From Mycobacterium sp. 852002-40037_SCH5390672 (GTDB lineage: Bacteria > Actinomycetota > Actinomycetes > Mycobacteriales > Mycobacteriaceae): a stretch of DNA of 64,000 nucleotides. This document shows positions 1-7,769 of this stretch, piece after piece. Location of the stretch: NCBI RefSeq assembly GCF_001665875.1, contig NZ_LZTA01000102.1, positions 1-64,000 of the forward strand, in the 5' to 3' direction. Positions within the stretch are counted from its first letter, which is position 1. Each line of letters opens with the position of its first letter. Made by a program: the position numbers and the translations under genes. The notes under the pieces are model-generated. The model was not told the DNA's origin and ran no database searches. It saw only the letters and a program-made list of their open reading frames with translations.

Positions 1-39
1 TACGCGTCTCGTGGGCTCGGAGATGTGTATAAGAGACAG
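1..39 (+). other. Nextera/Tn5 sequencing adapter left at contig end
   Basis: Bases 6-39 match the Illumina Nextera read-2 transposase adapter as I know it. Its last 19 bases, 21-39 (AGATGTGTATAAGAGACAG), are the Tn5 mosaic end. Bases 1-5 are of unknown origin. Genomic sequence starts at about base 40. Translation across the adapter gives the artefact peptide MGSEMCIRDR, so any protein beginning this way from here is chimeric. Confidence 0.97.
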
Positions 40-40
40 G

Positions 41-475
41 CTGAACAAGCAGCGCCGCCACGCCACCGCGGCACAGACGCGCGATCAACGCTTCGTCGAC
101 ACCGCGACGCAGACGGTGGTCAACATGTTCAGCTATAAGCAGGACAACATCGACGAGAGCGTCAACCGCTTCATCAACGGCACCAGCGGCCCGCTGCGCG
201 GCATGCTCGGCGCCAACAACAACGCCGAGAATCTCAAGGCACTTTTCCGCTCCACCAACGCGACGTCGGAAGCCGTCGTCAACGGCGCTGCATTGGAAGG
301 CGTTGACGCCGTTACCGATAACGCGTCTGTGCTGGTGTCGGTGCGTGTCACGGTCGCCGACATCGACGGCGTCAACAAGCCGTCGATGCCCTATCGCTTG
401 CGCGTCATCGTGCACGAGGACGACGCGGGGAAGATGAGCGGCTACGACCTGAAATATCCCGACGGAGGTAATTGA
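41..475 (+). CDS. mam4A: Mce-associated protein, 5' end missing (Mam4A-like)
   Basis: Partial CDS of 144 residues; the true 5' end was lost at the adapter junction. It shows the extracytoplasmic domain of a Mce-associated protein: a helical stretch with FVDTATQTVVNMFSY, then alternating strands ending in YDLKYPDGGN. The N-terminal membrane anchor usual in the family lies beyond the contig end. Position (directly before a second Mce-associated gene, a short exported protein and otsA) matches Rv3493c in the mce4 cholesterol-import operon of M. tuberculosis. These proteins are thought to stabilise Mce transporters in the envelope. The stop codon overlaps the next start (TGATG). The family is clear; assignment to mce4 rests on gene order. 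Confidence 0.82.
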   Translation: MNKQRRHATAAQTRDQRFVDTATQTVVNMFSYKQDNIDESVNRFINGTSGPLRGMLGANNNAENLKALFRSTNATSEAVVNGAALEGVDAVTDNASVLVSVRVTVADIDGVNKPSMPYRLRVIVHEDDAGKMSGYDLKYPDGGN

Positions 476-966
476 TGCGATGGCGGCGTTGGCTGCTGGT
501 CGTCGCGGGTTACCTCTTGGCCGTGGCGTTCGTCGGGCTGTCCGCGGTGGCCGGCTGGATGTACTGGGACCGCGTGCAGACGCGCGGCGAGCAGGCCGCG
601 CGGGCGGTGCTGCCCGGCCTGGCGGCCAAGGAGATTCCCGAGGTCTTCGCGTACGACTACCAAACGGTTGAACGGAGCCTGTCGGCGGCGTATCCGCTGT
701 TGACCCCGGACTATCGCGCGGAGTTTCAGAAGAGCGCAAACAACCAGATCATCCCCGAGGCCAAGAAGCGCGAAGTGGTGGTCCAGGCCAATGTCGTTGG
801 CGTGGGAGTGATGTCGGCCAAACGGGAATCGGCCTCGGTGATGGTCTTCATGAACCGCACCGTGACCGACAAGTCACGCCAGCCGCTGTATGACGGCAGC
901 CGGTTGCGGGTGGACTTCAAGAAGATCGGCAAGCAGTGGCTGATCGCCTACATCACGCCGATCTAG
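475..966 (+). CDS. mam4B: Mce-associated membrane protein (Mam4B-like)
   Basis: 163 residues. A short basic N-terminus (MRWRRW) leads into one membrane segment (about residues 7-27), followed by an NTF2-like outer domain. The ATG at 475 is chosen because a GGAGG Shine-Dalgarno (464-468) sits six bases upstream and the start overlaps the previous stop. It is most like Rv3492c, the last gene of the mce4 operon, and should act at the membrane with the Mce4 sterol importer. The next gene is convergent, 22 bases away, so the operon ends here. The mce4 operon belongs to the KstR cholesterol regulon in M. tuberculosis; its promoter would lie off this contig. Confidence 0.85.
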   Translation: MRWRRWLLVVAGYLLAVAFVGLSAVAGWMYWDRVQTRGEQAARAVLPGLAAKEIPEVFAYDYQTVERSLSAAYPLLTPDYRAEFQKSANNQIIPEAKKREVVVQANVVGVGVMSAKRESASVMVFMNRTVTDKSRQPLYDGSRLRVDFKKIGKQWLIAYITPI

Positions 967-988
967 CCCCACCGAAAATCGATCGACG

Positions 989-1567
989 TCAGTAGCACAT
1001 GGCAATGCCGTTGCAGTACAACGGGTAACGCTGCACCGGACTGGGCGGCGGCCCGATCATCGCCAGCGAGAACGGTTGCTTCTTCATCTCCGGCTGCATG
1101 CCACACACGGGTCCGTGGATGGTGGTGTGGGTGCCGCTCATCGTCTCGTCGCTGAAAGCGAAGGTTTCGTTGGACGGCGCAGTGCCGCCGCCCGGGCAGG
1201 CCACACCATTGTCCTTCGTGACCTGGAAGGTCCACAGCATGCTGGACATTCGGGCCCGGCCGCTGAAGTTCTGCAGCTTGTCCGCAGCACTGATCCGCTC
1301 ATCCGTAAAACTCACGACGTTCAGCGCGCAGTTCATCGCGAACACGATCGGATCGGAGTAGTCGTTCATATTCCGCGTGCCCGAGGGCTGATCGCATATC
1401 GCCGTAACGGTCCAGGTAACCCCGGACACGCCGGCCTCGTTGAAGGAGTAATTGCCATCCGCCGGTGGTCCGAGCGCTTTGGCCGGTTGACCGGATTGCA
1501 GCGCGATTCCCACCGCGACGGCAGTGAATATCGCGGCACCCGCGGCCATCCCGTGACGGAGCTTCAT
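989..1567 (-). CDS. Exported hypothetical protein (Rv3491-like)
   Basis: 192 residues with a signal peptide (basic MKLRHG, hydrophobic core to about residue 24, AKA cleavage region). The mature part has several cysteines (CDQ, MNCAL, ACPGG, VCGMQ, YCNGIAMCY), as expected for a disulfide-bonded secreted protein. I recognise no catalytic motif. Position between the Mce4-associated genes and otsA matches Rv3491. It lies downstream of otsA on the same strand, 84 bases apart, and could be read from that transcript. Function unknown. Confidence 0.75.
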   Translation of the reverse strand: MKLRHGMAAGAAIFTAVAVGIALQSGQPAKALGPPADGNYSFNEAGVSGVTWTVTAICDQPSGTRNMNDYSDPIVFAMNCALNVVSFTDERISAADKLQNFSGRARMSSMLWTFQVTKDNGVACPGGGTAPSNETFAFSDETMSGTHTTIHGPVCGMQPEMKKQPFSLAMIGPPPSPVQRYPLYCNGIAMCY

Positions 1568-1651
1568 GTGATACTCCTCCCTCGCGTGCGACGCTGCACC
1601 TGAGTATCACAGCGTTTGGGCGCCAACACCATGGGTCCTTGCACCTGCGAA

Positions 1652-3133
1652 CTACTCGGCGTCGCCGGGTCGTGCTTCGGCGAGCGCGTCAAGGAACGAC
1701 CTCGCCCAGCGGTCGACGTCGTGCGCGAGGACCTGGCGGCGTAGTGACCGCATCCGGCGTCGTCCGTCTTCGACGGTCTGGTTGAGCGCGGCCTCGATCG
1801 TGTCCTTGACGCCTTCGAGGTCGTGCGGATTGACCAGATACGCGTGCCGGAGTTCGGCGGCGGCGCCGGTGAATTCGGACAGCACCAGCGCACCGCCGAG
1901 ATCGCTGCGGCAGGCGACGTACTCCTTGGCGACCAGGTTCATCCCATCGCGCAGCGGGGTGACCAGCATGACGTCGGCGGCCACGAAGAACGCGATGAGT
2001 TCGTCGCGGGGGACCGGCCGGTGCAGGTAGTGCACCACCGGATGGCCGACTTCGGCGTACTCGCCGTTGATGTGGCCGACCTGACGTTCGATGTCGTTGC
2101 GCAGCTGCTGATAACTGTCCACCCGTTCGCGGCTCGGTGTCGCCAACTGGACCAGCACCGTGTCGTCGCGCTTGGCGCGGCCCTCCGCCAGCAGCTCCGA
2201 AAAGGCTTTCAGGCGAACGTCGATGCCCTTGGTGTAGTCGAGCCGGTCGACGCCGAGCAGCATCTTGCGGGGGTTGCCCAACTCGGCGCGCAGCTCCCGG
2301 GCGCGGCGCTTGATGTCGCGGTGACGGGCCGCCTGGTCCAGGGAGCTGGAGTCGATGGAGATGGGGAAGGCGCCCACCCGCACGACGCGGGACCCGAGCT
2401 CCACCTCGCCGTACCGTGACCGCACTCCCACCGCGCCGCGCGACGTGTTGGCACCGGTCAACCGCCGGGCAAGGAATAGGAAGTTTTGCGCGCCGCCGGC
2501 CAGATGGAATCCGACCAGGTCCGCGCCGAGCAGGCCCTCAACGATCTCGGTCCGCCACGGCATCTGCATGAACAGCTCGACCGGCGGGAAGGGGATGTGC
2601 AGGAAGAAGCCGATGATCAGGTCGGGCCGCAGTTCGCGCAGCATCGCCGGTACCAGCTGCAACTGGTAGTCCTGCACCCAGACCGTCGCGCCTTCTGCGG
2701 CGGCACGAGAGGTGGCTTCGGCGAAGCGGCGATTGACGTCGACGTAGCGCTCCCACCATTCGCGGTGGTAGCTCGGTTTGACGATGACGTCGTGATACAG
2801 CGGCCACAGCGTGGCGTTGGAGAAACCCTCGTAGTATTCGGCGACGTCGTCGGAGCTCAGTTTGACCGGCCGAAGCTCCAGGTCCTCCTGGACGATCGGC
2901 TCGCCCTCGTGGTCGGTGTCCTCGTCGACGACCCCAGCCCAGCCAACCCACGCCCCACGCCGGCGGCGCAGCAGCGGCTCGAGCGCCGTGACCAATCCGC
3001 CGGGGCTGCGTTTCCACGCCGTGGTGCCGTCGGGAAGCCGCTCTTGGTCCACCGGCAACCGGTTGGCGACTACGACGAAGTCGGAATTCCCGTAGTCGGC
3101 CGACTTCGAGCTTCGCCCTCCCCCTGGAGACAT
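1652..3133 (-). CDS. otsA: Trehalose-6-phosphate synthase OtsA
   Basis: 493 residues, full length for a GT20 trehalose-phosphate synthase. It joins a nucleotide-activated glucose to glucose-6-phosphate in the cytoplasm, making trehalose-6-phosphate for trehalose and cell-wall glycolipids. Seen: N-terminal VVVANRLPV and the SPGGLVTAL loop for phosphate binding, VQDYQLQLVP, the IGFFLHIPFPP block, and in the second Rossmann domain LGVDRLDYTKGI, LRDGMNLVAKEYV and LVLSEFTGAA. It starts directly after the stop of the 54-residue ORF upstream with no spacer, so translation is probably coupled. Ends with an acidic tail. Confidence 0.96.
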   Translation of the reverse strand: MSPGGGRSSKSADYGNSDFVVVANRLPVDQERLPDGTTAWKRSPGGLVTALEPLLRRRRGAWVGWAGVVDEDTDHEGEPIVQEDLELRPVKLSSDDVAEYYEGFSNATLWPLYHDVIVKPSYHREWWERYVDVNRRFAEATSRAAAEGATVWVQDYQLQLVPAMLRELRPDLIIGFFLHIPFPPVELFMQMPWRTEIVEGLLGADLVGFHLAGGAQNFLFLARRLTGANTSRGAVGVRSRYGEVELGSRVVRVGAFPISIDSSSLDQAARHRDIKRRARELRAELGNPRKMLLGVDRLDYTKGIDVRLKAFSELLAEGRAKRDDTVLVQLATPSRERVDSYQQLRNDIERQVGHINGEYAEVGHPVVHYLHRPVPRDELIAFFVAADVMLVTPLRDGMNLVAKEYVACRSDLGGALVLSEFTGAAAELRHAYLVNPHDLEGVKDTIEAALNQTVEDGRRRMRSLRRQVLAHDVDRWARSFLDALAEARPGDAE

Positions 3134-3298
3134 TTACACGTCGAGTTTCGAAGGCCCAATACCCAGCATGGACAGAAACACCCGGCACTCGTCGGCGTCG
3201 GTGGCGTACGCCGCGACGACCCGCCTGGCCTGGCTCGCAGTGCTGTCGGCCACCGGCTCGACGTCGTCGATTTCGCCAGGATCAGATTTCGTAGGCAT
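3134..3298 (-). CDS. Small hypothetical protein upstream of otsA (Rv3489-like)
   Basis: A 54-residue ORF read directly from the bases: MPTKSDPGEIDDVEP at the start and MLGIGPSKLDV at the end. Its TAA (3134-3136) abuts the otsA ATG (3131-3133). A small conserved ORF (Rv3489) holds the same place in M. tuberculosis. The protein is acidic at the N-terminus with a short helical middle (ASQARRVVAAYATDADECRVFLSML). Function unknown; a role in coupling or regulating otsA translation is inference only. The direct abutment favours a real gene. Confidence 0.7.
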   Translation of the reverse strand: MPTKSDPGEIDDVEPVADSTASQARRVVAAYATDADECRVFLSMLGIGPSKLDV

Positions 3299-3474
3299 GA
3301 CTTAACTGTAGGCGACGCCGGTGACCGGTCGCAGCCCGTCTCGCCAGCTAACGGGTGCTAGCCGCATTTATGGCTGGTTTGCAGGTGTTCGCCGCGCCGC
3401 TCGCGAAGACGCGATCGGCGGTACCCGTCGTGATGCAGGATAAGCGGGTGGTTGACGAGGGCGCCGATAACGAC

Positions 3475-4146
3475 ATGGTGTTCGAGTTCCTCGATGTCGT
3501 CGTGGAACGGCAAGGGGTGCGTGCGCTGGACGGGCTGACCGCCTGCATCCCGGGTCACGGTGTGACGGCGGTGTTCGGCCCGTCGGGCTCGGGCAAATCG
3601 ACCCTGCTTCGGCTGTGCAACCGGCTGGAGCTGCCGACGAGCGGGCGGGCGTCTTTCTATGGTTCGGACATCGCCGCGCTCGACCCGCTGTGGCTGCGAC
3701 GCCGGGTGGGCATGTGCTTCCAGCGTCCGACGCCGTTTCCGGGCACCGTCGCCGACAACCTGCGGGCCGCCGCCCCGGACGCATCCGACGCGCGGATGCG
3801 AGACGTGCTGGCCCGGGTCGCGTTGACCGGATCGTGGTTGGACCGCGACGTGGCCGGGCTCTCGGGTGGCGAAGCGCAACGGGTGTGCCTGGCCCGCACC
3901 TTGATGGCGCAACCCCGGGTGCTGCTGCTGGATGAACCCACCTCCGCCGTCGACACCGAAGCGGCCGAAGTCATCGAGTGCGCGGTGCGTGATCTGGCCG
4001 CCGACGGCACCCCCGCCCTGTGGGTCACCCATAACTCGGCGCAGGTGAAGAGGGCCGCCGACCGGGTCCTGCGCCTGAAGTCCGGCCGCAGCCTGGGACT
4101 GGGCCCGGTCGCCTCCAGGCCCGGCGACGGATCGGTGGCGTGGTGA
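3475..4146 (+). CDS. ABC transporter ATP-binding protein, FetA/YbbL type
   Basis: 223 residues from this start. Walker A GPSGSGKST, Q-loop FQRPTPFPGTVADN, signature LSGGEAQRV, Walker B VLLLDEPTSAVD and H-loop WVTHN are all intact. It overlaps the following UPF0014 permease by seven bases. This ATPase-permease pairing is the FetAB arrangement, linked in E. coli to iron export under oxidative stress. The frame stays open upstream to 3355 with other starts (3433, 3355); 3475 gives a length close to E. coli FetA and begins just before the conserved FEFLDVVV strand. Family is certain; the substrate is inferred from E. coli. Confidence 0.88.
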   Translation: MVFEFLDVVVERQGVRALDGLTACIPGHGVTAVFGPSGSGKSTLLRLCNRLELPTSGRASFYGSDIAALDPLWLRRRVGMCFQRPTPFPGTVADNLRAAAPDASDARMRDVLARVALTGSWLDRDVAGLSGGEAQRVCLARTLMAQPRVLLLDEPTSAVDTEAAEVIECAVRDLAADGTPALWVTHNSAQVKRAADRVLRLKSGRSLGLGPVASRPGDGSVAW

Positions 4147-4931
4147 ACGGTCAAGTCGGCTGGGTGGGCCTGGCGACGTCGCTGATCCTGGTGGCGTTCG
4201 CGGCCGGGATCTCAGTGTGGCGGCGGTTGGGTTTGGAGCGGCAACTGCTGTGGGCCGCGGCGCGCGCGCTGGTGCAGTTGCTGCTCGTGGGCGGTGCGCT
4301 GACGCTGCTGTTCGAGCCGGGCCGTTCGCTGTGGTGGTCGTGGGCGTGGGTCGCCGGGATGGTGGCCTACGCCGGAGATGTCGCCCGCCGCAGGGCACCG
4401 GAGGTGCCGCGGTTTGCGCCGCTGGCCGTTGCCGCGTTCGCCGGCGCTGCGGTGGTGACGCTGGGGGTGATCTTCGGTCTGCGAGTGTTCCCACTGCAGG
4501 GGCGCACCCTGGTGCCGGTCGCCGGGATGATGATCGGCAACTCGATGACCGCCATGGTGCTGGTGGCTCGGCGGTTGGTCGACGAGCTGCGCGACAAACG
4601 CGACGAGGTCGAAGCCCGCCTGGCACTGGGCCAGCCCTCCGGACAGGCCGCGTCCCCGTACCTGCGAATCGCCTTGCGCTCGGCGATATCTCCGCAGATC
4701 GAAACGACCAAAGCCACCGGCCTGGTATTCCTGCCGGGCGCCATGACCGGCCTCATCCTCGCCGGGGTGCCGCCGTTGCAGGCCGTGTTGGTACAGGCCG
4801 TGGTGATGTTCTTGATCCTGGGTTCGGTCGCGGCCACCACGGTGGTCGTCGCGATGGGCATCGTCCGGCTGGTGTTCACCCGCGACCATCGGCTGCTGCC
4901 GCTGGGCCGGCGGCCCGAGACCGCAGGGTGA
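4140..4931 (+). CDS. UPF0014 family permease, FetB/YbbM type
   Basis: 263 residues with about seven membrane segments (residues 7-25, 37-57, 65-80, 94-113, 124-146, 196-220, 222-245). Conserved UPF0014 features include GNSMTAM in the middle, RLALGQPSGQA in the cytoplasmic loop, and ALRSAISPQIETTKATGLVFLPGAMTGLILAG-type sequence before the last helices. GTG start, overlapping the ATPase gene, so the two are translationally coupled. It would form the channel of a metal exporter. I do not recall this pair at this position in M. tuberculosis, where Rv3489 is followed by other genes. Confidence 0.88.
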   Translation: MVNGQVGWVGLATSLILVAFAAGISVWRRLGLERQLLWAAARALVQLLLVGGALTLLFEPGRSLWWSWAWVAGMVAYAGDVARRRAPEVPRFAPLAVAAFAGAAVVTLGVIFGLRVFPLQGRTLVPVAGMMIGNSMTAMVLVARRLVDELRDKRDEVEARLALGQPSGQAASPYLRIALRSAISPQIETTKATGLVFLPGAMTGLILAGVPPLQAVLVQAVVMFLILGSVAATTVVVAMGIVRLVFTRDHRLLPLGRRPETAG

Positions 4932-4977
4932 TGCGCGGCTGGTAGGGCCGGCGGCTGATCACCCCAGCGACGACCGG

Positions 4978-5001
4978 TTACACACTGGCCGTAATGTGTA
5001 A
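4978..5001. promoter_or_regulatory. Candidate operator before the crotonase gene
   Basis: Perfect inverted repeat TTACACA-N10-TGTGTAA in the 105-base gap between the permease stop and the crotonase start, centred about 47 bases before the ATG. Size and symmetry suit a dimeric TetR or GntR regulator. No candidate regulator gene is adjacent. Confidence 0.4.
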
Positions 5002-5036
5002 ACGAGTCGGAGCTGACAACAAGCGAGGTGGGCGGA

Positions 5037-5972
5037 ATGACTCTCTCCGAGCAAGCCGGCGCGCAGGCGGCCAATGCCGGCGCCGAGGAGCTGGTTACCT
5101 ATGAAACTCTGGACGATGGTCTCATCGCCCGGATCTGGCTCAATCGGCCCGACGCTCACAACGCGCAGAGCCGCGGCCTGCTGGTTCAGCTCGACGAGGC
5201 GTTCCTGCGCGCCGAGGCCGACGACACCGTGCGGGTGGTGATTCTGGCCGCACGCGGCAAGAACTTCTCCGCCGGTCACGACCTCGGCTCGGAGTTGGCG
5301 CTCGCCGAGCGGGCGCCCGGAGCGGGGCAGCATCCGACGTTTCGGATCAACGGCGCCACCCGCGATCCGGTCGCAGAGAAGACCTATCTGCAGGAGTGGC
5401 ATTACTTCTTCCAAAACACTTGCCGCTGGCGCGATCTGCGCAAGATCACCATCGCCCAGGTTCAAGGCAACGCCATCTCGGCCGGCCTGATGTTGATCTG
5501 GGCGTGCGATCTGATCGTCGCCGCCGACAATGCGAAGTTCAGCGACGTGGTCGGCGTCCGGATGGGCATGCCGGGCGTCGAATACTACGCTCACCCTTGG
5601 GAATTCGGCCCCCGCAAGGCCAAAGAGCTGCTGCTGACCGGTGATGCGCTGGACGCCGACGAGGCCTACCGCCTCGGCATGGTTTCCAAGGTCTTCCCTG
5701 CCGACGAATTAACGGACAAGACACTGGAATTCGCGCGCCGCATCGCTGAGCGGCCGACGATGGCCGCCATGCTGATCAAGGATTCGGTCAACGCGGCGGC
5801 TGATGCGATGGGCTTCACCGAGGCGTTGCGGCACGCGTTCCACATTCACGAATTGGGTCACGCGCACTGGGCGGCCCACAACGAGAACAGGTATCCGGTC
5901 GGCCTGCCGCCCGACGTCGAGGATTGGCGCAACGCCAAGCCGACCAAGCTTGCCCGTCGCGACATCCCGTAG
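5037..5972 (+). CDS. Enoyl-CoA hydratase/isomerase (crotonase family)
   Basis: 311 residues from the ATG at 5037, which has an AGGTGG-like ribosome site; a GTG at 5028 is in frame. Crotonase fold: IWLNRPDAHNAQS near the N-terminus, oxyanion-hole motif FSAGHDLGSE, and QGNAISAGLMLIWACDLIVAA for the second oxyanion turn, followed by RMGMPGVEYYAHPWEFG. The loop after SAGHDLGSE is about 35 residues longer than in classical enoyl-CoA hydratases, as in a mycobacterial subgroup of larger EchA proteins. It probably acts in acyl-CoA or steroid side-chain oxidation, fitting the SDR genes that follow on the same strand. The exact substrate cannot be read from sequence. Confidence 0.88.
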   Translation: MTLSEQAGAQAANAGAEELVTYETLDDGLIARIWLNRPDAHNAQSRGLLVQLDEAFLRAEADDTVRVVILAARGKNFSAGHDLGSELALAERAPGAGQHPTFRINGATRDPVAEKTYLQEWHYFFQNTCRWRDLRKITIAQVQGNAISAGLMLIWACDLIVAADNAKFSDVVGVRMGMPGVEYYAHPWEFGPRKAKELLLTGDALDADEAYRLGMVSKVFPADELTDKTLEFARRIAERPTMAAMLIKDSVNAAADAMGFTEALRHAFHIHELGHAHWAAHNENRYPVGLPPDVEDWRNAKPTKLARRDIP

Positions 5973-6041
5973 CCGGGGCCCCCCTCTGGTCACATGTTCG
6001 GGGGAGTCGTCACCACCGGCAACGGCGCATGGTTCGATGAC

Positions 6042-6055
6042 TAGAACCTGTTTCA
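6042..6055. promoter_or_regulatory. KstR-type operator
   Basis: TAGAACCTGTTTCA matches the published mycobacterial KstR consensus TNNAACNNGTTNNA at all fixed positions. It ends 17 bases before the GTG start of the SDR gene at 6073, a normal place for a repressor site. KstR controls cholesterol catabolism, including mce4, so the SDR pair may be part of that regulon. Confidence 0.6.
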
Positions 6056-6072
6056 GTTGAGAGGCGGCTTGC

Positions 6073-6912
6073 GTGCAGCTTTCTTTCGAAGACCGGACTT
6101 ATCTGATCACCGGTGGCGGTAGCGGAATCGGCAAGGGCGTCGCCGCCGGGCTGGTCGCCGCCGGCGCCTCGGTCATGATCGTCGGCCGCAACGCCGACCG
6201 ACTCGCCGGGGCCGTCAAGGAGATCGAAGCCCTGCCCGGTGGCGGCTCCATTCGCTACGAGCCCGCCGATGTCACGAGCGAGGACGAGGTGGTCCGTGCG
6301 GTCGACGCGGCCACGGCCTGGCACGGCCGGCTGCACGGCGCGGTGCATTGCGCGGGTGGCTCTCTGACCGTGGGACCGATCACCCATACCGACTCGGAGG
6401 CCTGGCGAAACACCGTAGACCTCAACGTCAACGGCACCATGTACGTGCTCAAGCATGTGGGGCGCGAGTTGGTGCGTGGTGGTGGCGGCTCGTTCATCGG
6501 GATCTCGTCGATCGCGGCCAGCAACACCCACCGCTGGTTCGGGCCCTACGGGGTCACCAAGTCGGCGATCGATCACATGATGATGCTGGCCGCCGACGAA
6601 CTCGGCCCGTCATGGGTGCGGGTCAACAGCATCCGGCCCGGCCTGATCCGCACCGATCTGGTCGACGCGAGCGTGATCCAATCGCCGGAGATCAGCGGCG
6701 ACTACGCCCTTTGCACTCCGCTGCCGCGAGTCGGCGAGGTTGAAGACGTCGCCAACCTGGCGATGTTCCTACTCAGCGACGCGGCCGCCTGGATCACCGG
6801 CCAGTGCATCAACGTCGACGGTGGACACATTTTGCGCCGCGGTCCGGATTACTCCTCGATGATGGTGCAGATGTACGGCGCCGACGCGCTGCGCGGAGTG
6901 GTGACACCCTGA
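6073..6912 (+). CDS. Short-chain dehydrogenase/reductase
   Basis: 279 residues, classical SDR. Cofactor motif TGGGSGIGKG (residues 14-23) with MIVGRNADR, which suggests NADP(H). Active site: IGISSIAASNTHRWFGPYGVTK gives the Ser, Tyr and Lys; NSIRPGLIRTDL follows. The C-terminus WITGQCINVDGGHILRRG is typical of bacterial SDRs. GTG start with GAGAGGCGG upstream. A KstR-like site overlaps the promoter region. It sits 32 bases before a second SDR on the same strand, so the two likely form one transcript. A role in fatty-acid or sterol oxidation fits the crotonase upstream. Confidence 0.87.
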   Translation: MQLSFEDRTYLITGGGSGIGKGVAAGLVAAGASVMIVGRNADRLAGAVKEIEALPGGGSIRYEPADVTSEDEVVRAVDAATAWHGRLHGAVHCAGGSLTVGPITHTDSEAWRNTVDLNVNGTMYVLKHVGRELVRGGGGSFIGISSIAASNTHRWFGPYGVTKSAIDHMMMLAADELGPSWVRVNSIRPGLIRTDLVDASVIQSPEISGDYALCTPLPRVGEVEDVANLAMFLLSDAAAWITGQCINVDGGHILRRGPDYSSMMVQMYGADALRGVVTP

Positions 6913-6944
6913 CCCGTCGCCACGCCTAGGGAACCGGAGATGCA

Positions 6945-7736
6945 ATGAAGCGACTCGAGGGCAAGCGGATCCTGGTGACGGGCGCCGCGTCGGGTATCGG
7001 CCAGGCCACCGCGCTGCGCTTGCTGGAGGAGGGTGCCGCCGTCGTGGCCTCCGACGTCGCGGCCGACGGCTTGGACAACACCAGGGCGCGGGCAAAAGAG
7101 GCCGGCACCGCCGACCGGCTCACCACCGTGCCGATGGATGTCGGCAGCGAGGATTCGGTGAGCGACGGGGTATGCCTGGCCGTCGAGCAACTGGGCGGGC
7201 TTGACTCGCTGGTGAATGCCGCCGGCATCCTGCGGGCCGCGCACACCCACGAGACCAGCCTCGAACTCTGGAACCAGATCGTCGGCGTGAACCTGACCGG
7301 GACCTTCCTGGTGGTCCGGGAAGCGCTACCGTCCCTGCTGGCGAATTCGCGCAGCGCGATCGTGAACTTCAGTTCCACGTCGGCCTCGTTCGCCCATCCC
7401 TATATGGCCGCCTACGCCGCGAGCAAGGGCGGGATCCAGGCCTTCACGCACTCGCTGGCGCTCGAATACGCACGCGACGGCCTGCGCGCGGTGTGCGTGG
7501 CGCCGGGCAGCATCAAGTCCGGGATCACCGACGCCACCGGCGGGTACATTCCCAAAGACGCTGACTGGTCGCTGTTTTCGAGGCTGATGCCGGTGCTACC
7601 GACCACGGTCGAATCCAGCGGCACCGGGATGGCCGATCCCACCGCCGTCGCGGGTGTGATCGCCATGCTGGTATCAGACGACGGGGCGTTCATCACCGGC
7701 ACCGAAATCCGCATCGACGGCGGCACGCATGCTTGA
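6945..7736 (+). CDS. Short-chain dehydrogenase/reductase
   Basis: 263 residues, classical SDR. TGAASGIGQ cofactor motif at residues 12-20, ASDVAADG after strand 2 (Asp suggests NAD), NAAGILRAA, NFSSTSASFAHPYMAAYAASKGG with catalytic Ser, Tyr and Lys, and ITGTEIRIDGGTHA at the end. The ATG follows a GGAG site. Second gene of the probable pair with 6073-6912, from which it clearly differs in sequence, so it is not a recent duplicate. It is convergent with cpsA, 33 bases away. Substrate unknown. Confidence 0.87.
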   Translation: MKRLEGKRILVTGAASGIGQATALRLLEEGAAVVASDVAADGLDNTRARAKEAGTADRLTTVPMDVGSEDSVSDGVCLAVEQLGGLDSLVNAAGILRAAHTHETSLELWNQIVGVNLTGTFLVVREALPSLLANSRSAIVNFSSTSASFAHPYMAAYAASKGGIQAFTHSLALEYARDGLRAVCVAPGSIKSGITDATGGYIPKDADWSLFSRLMPVLPTTVESSGTGMADPTAVAGVIAMLVSDDGAFITGTEIRIDGGTHA

Positions 7737-7769
7737 CGGCGGCGACCCGCTGCGCCCGGCTTCGCCGCG

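Noticed and set aside
3358..4626. 422-codon minus-strand open frame
   Set aside because: Opposite to the ABC ATPase and permease genes, which carry all family motifs; the translation is Arg/Pro-rich shadow.
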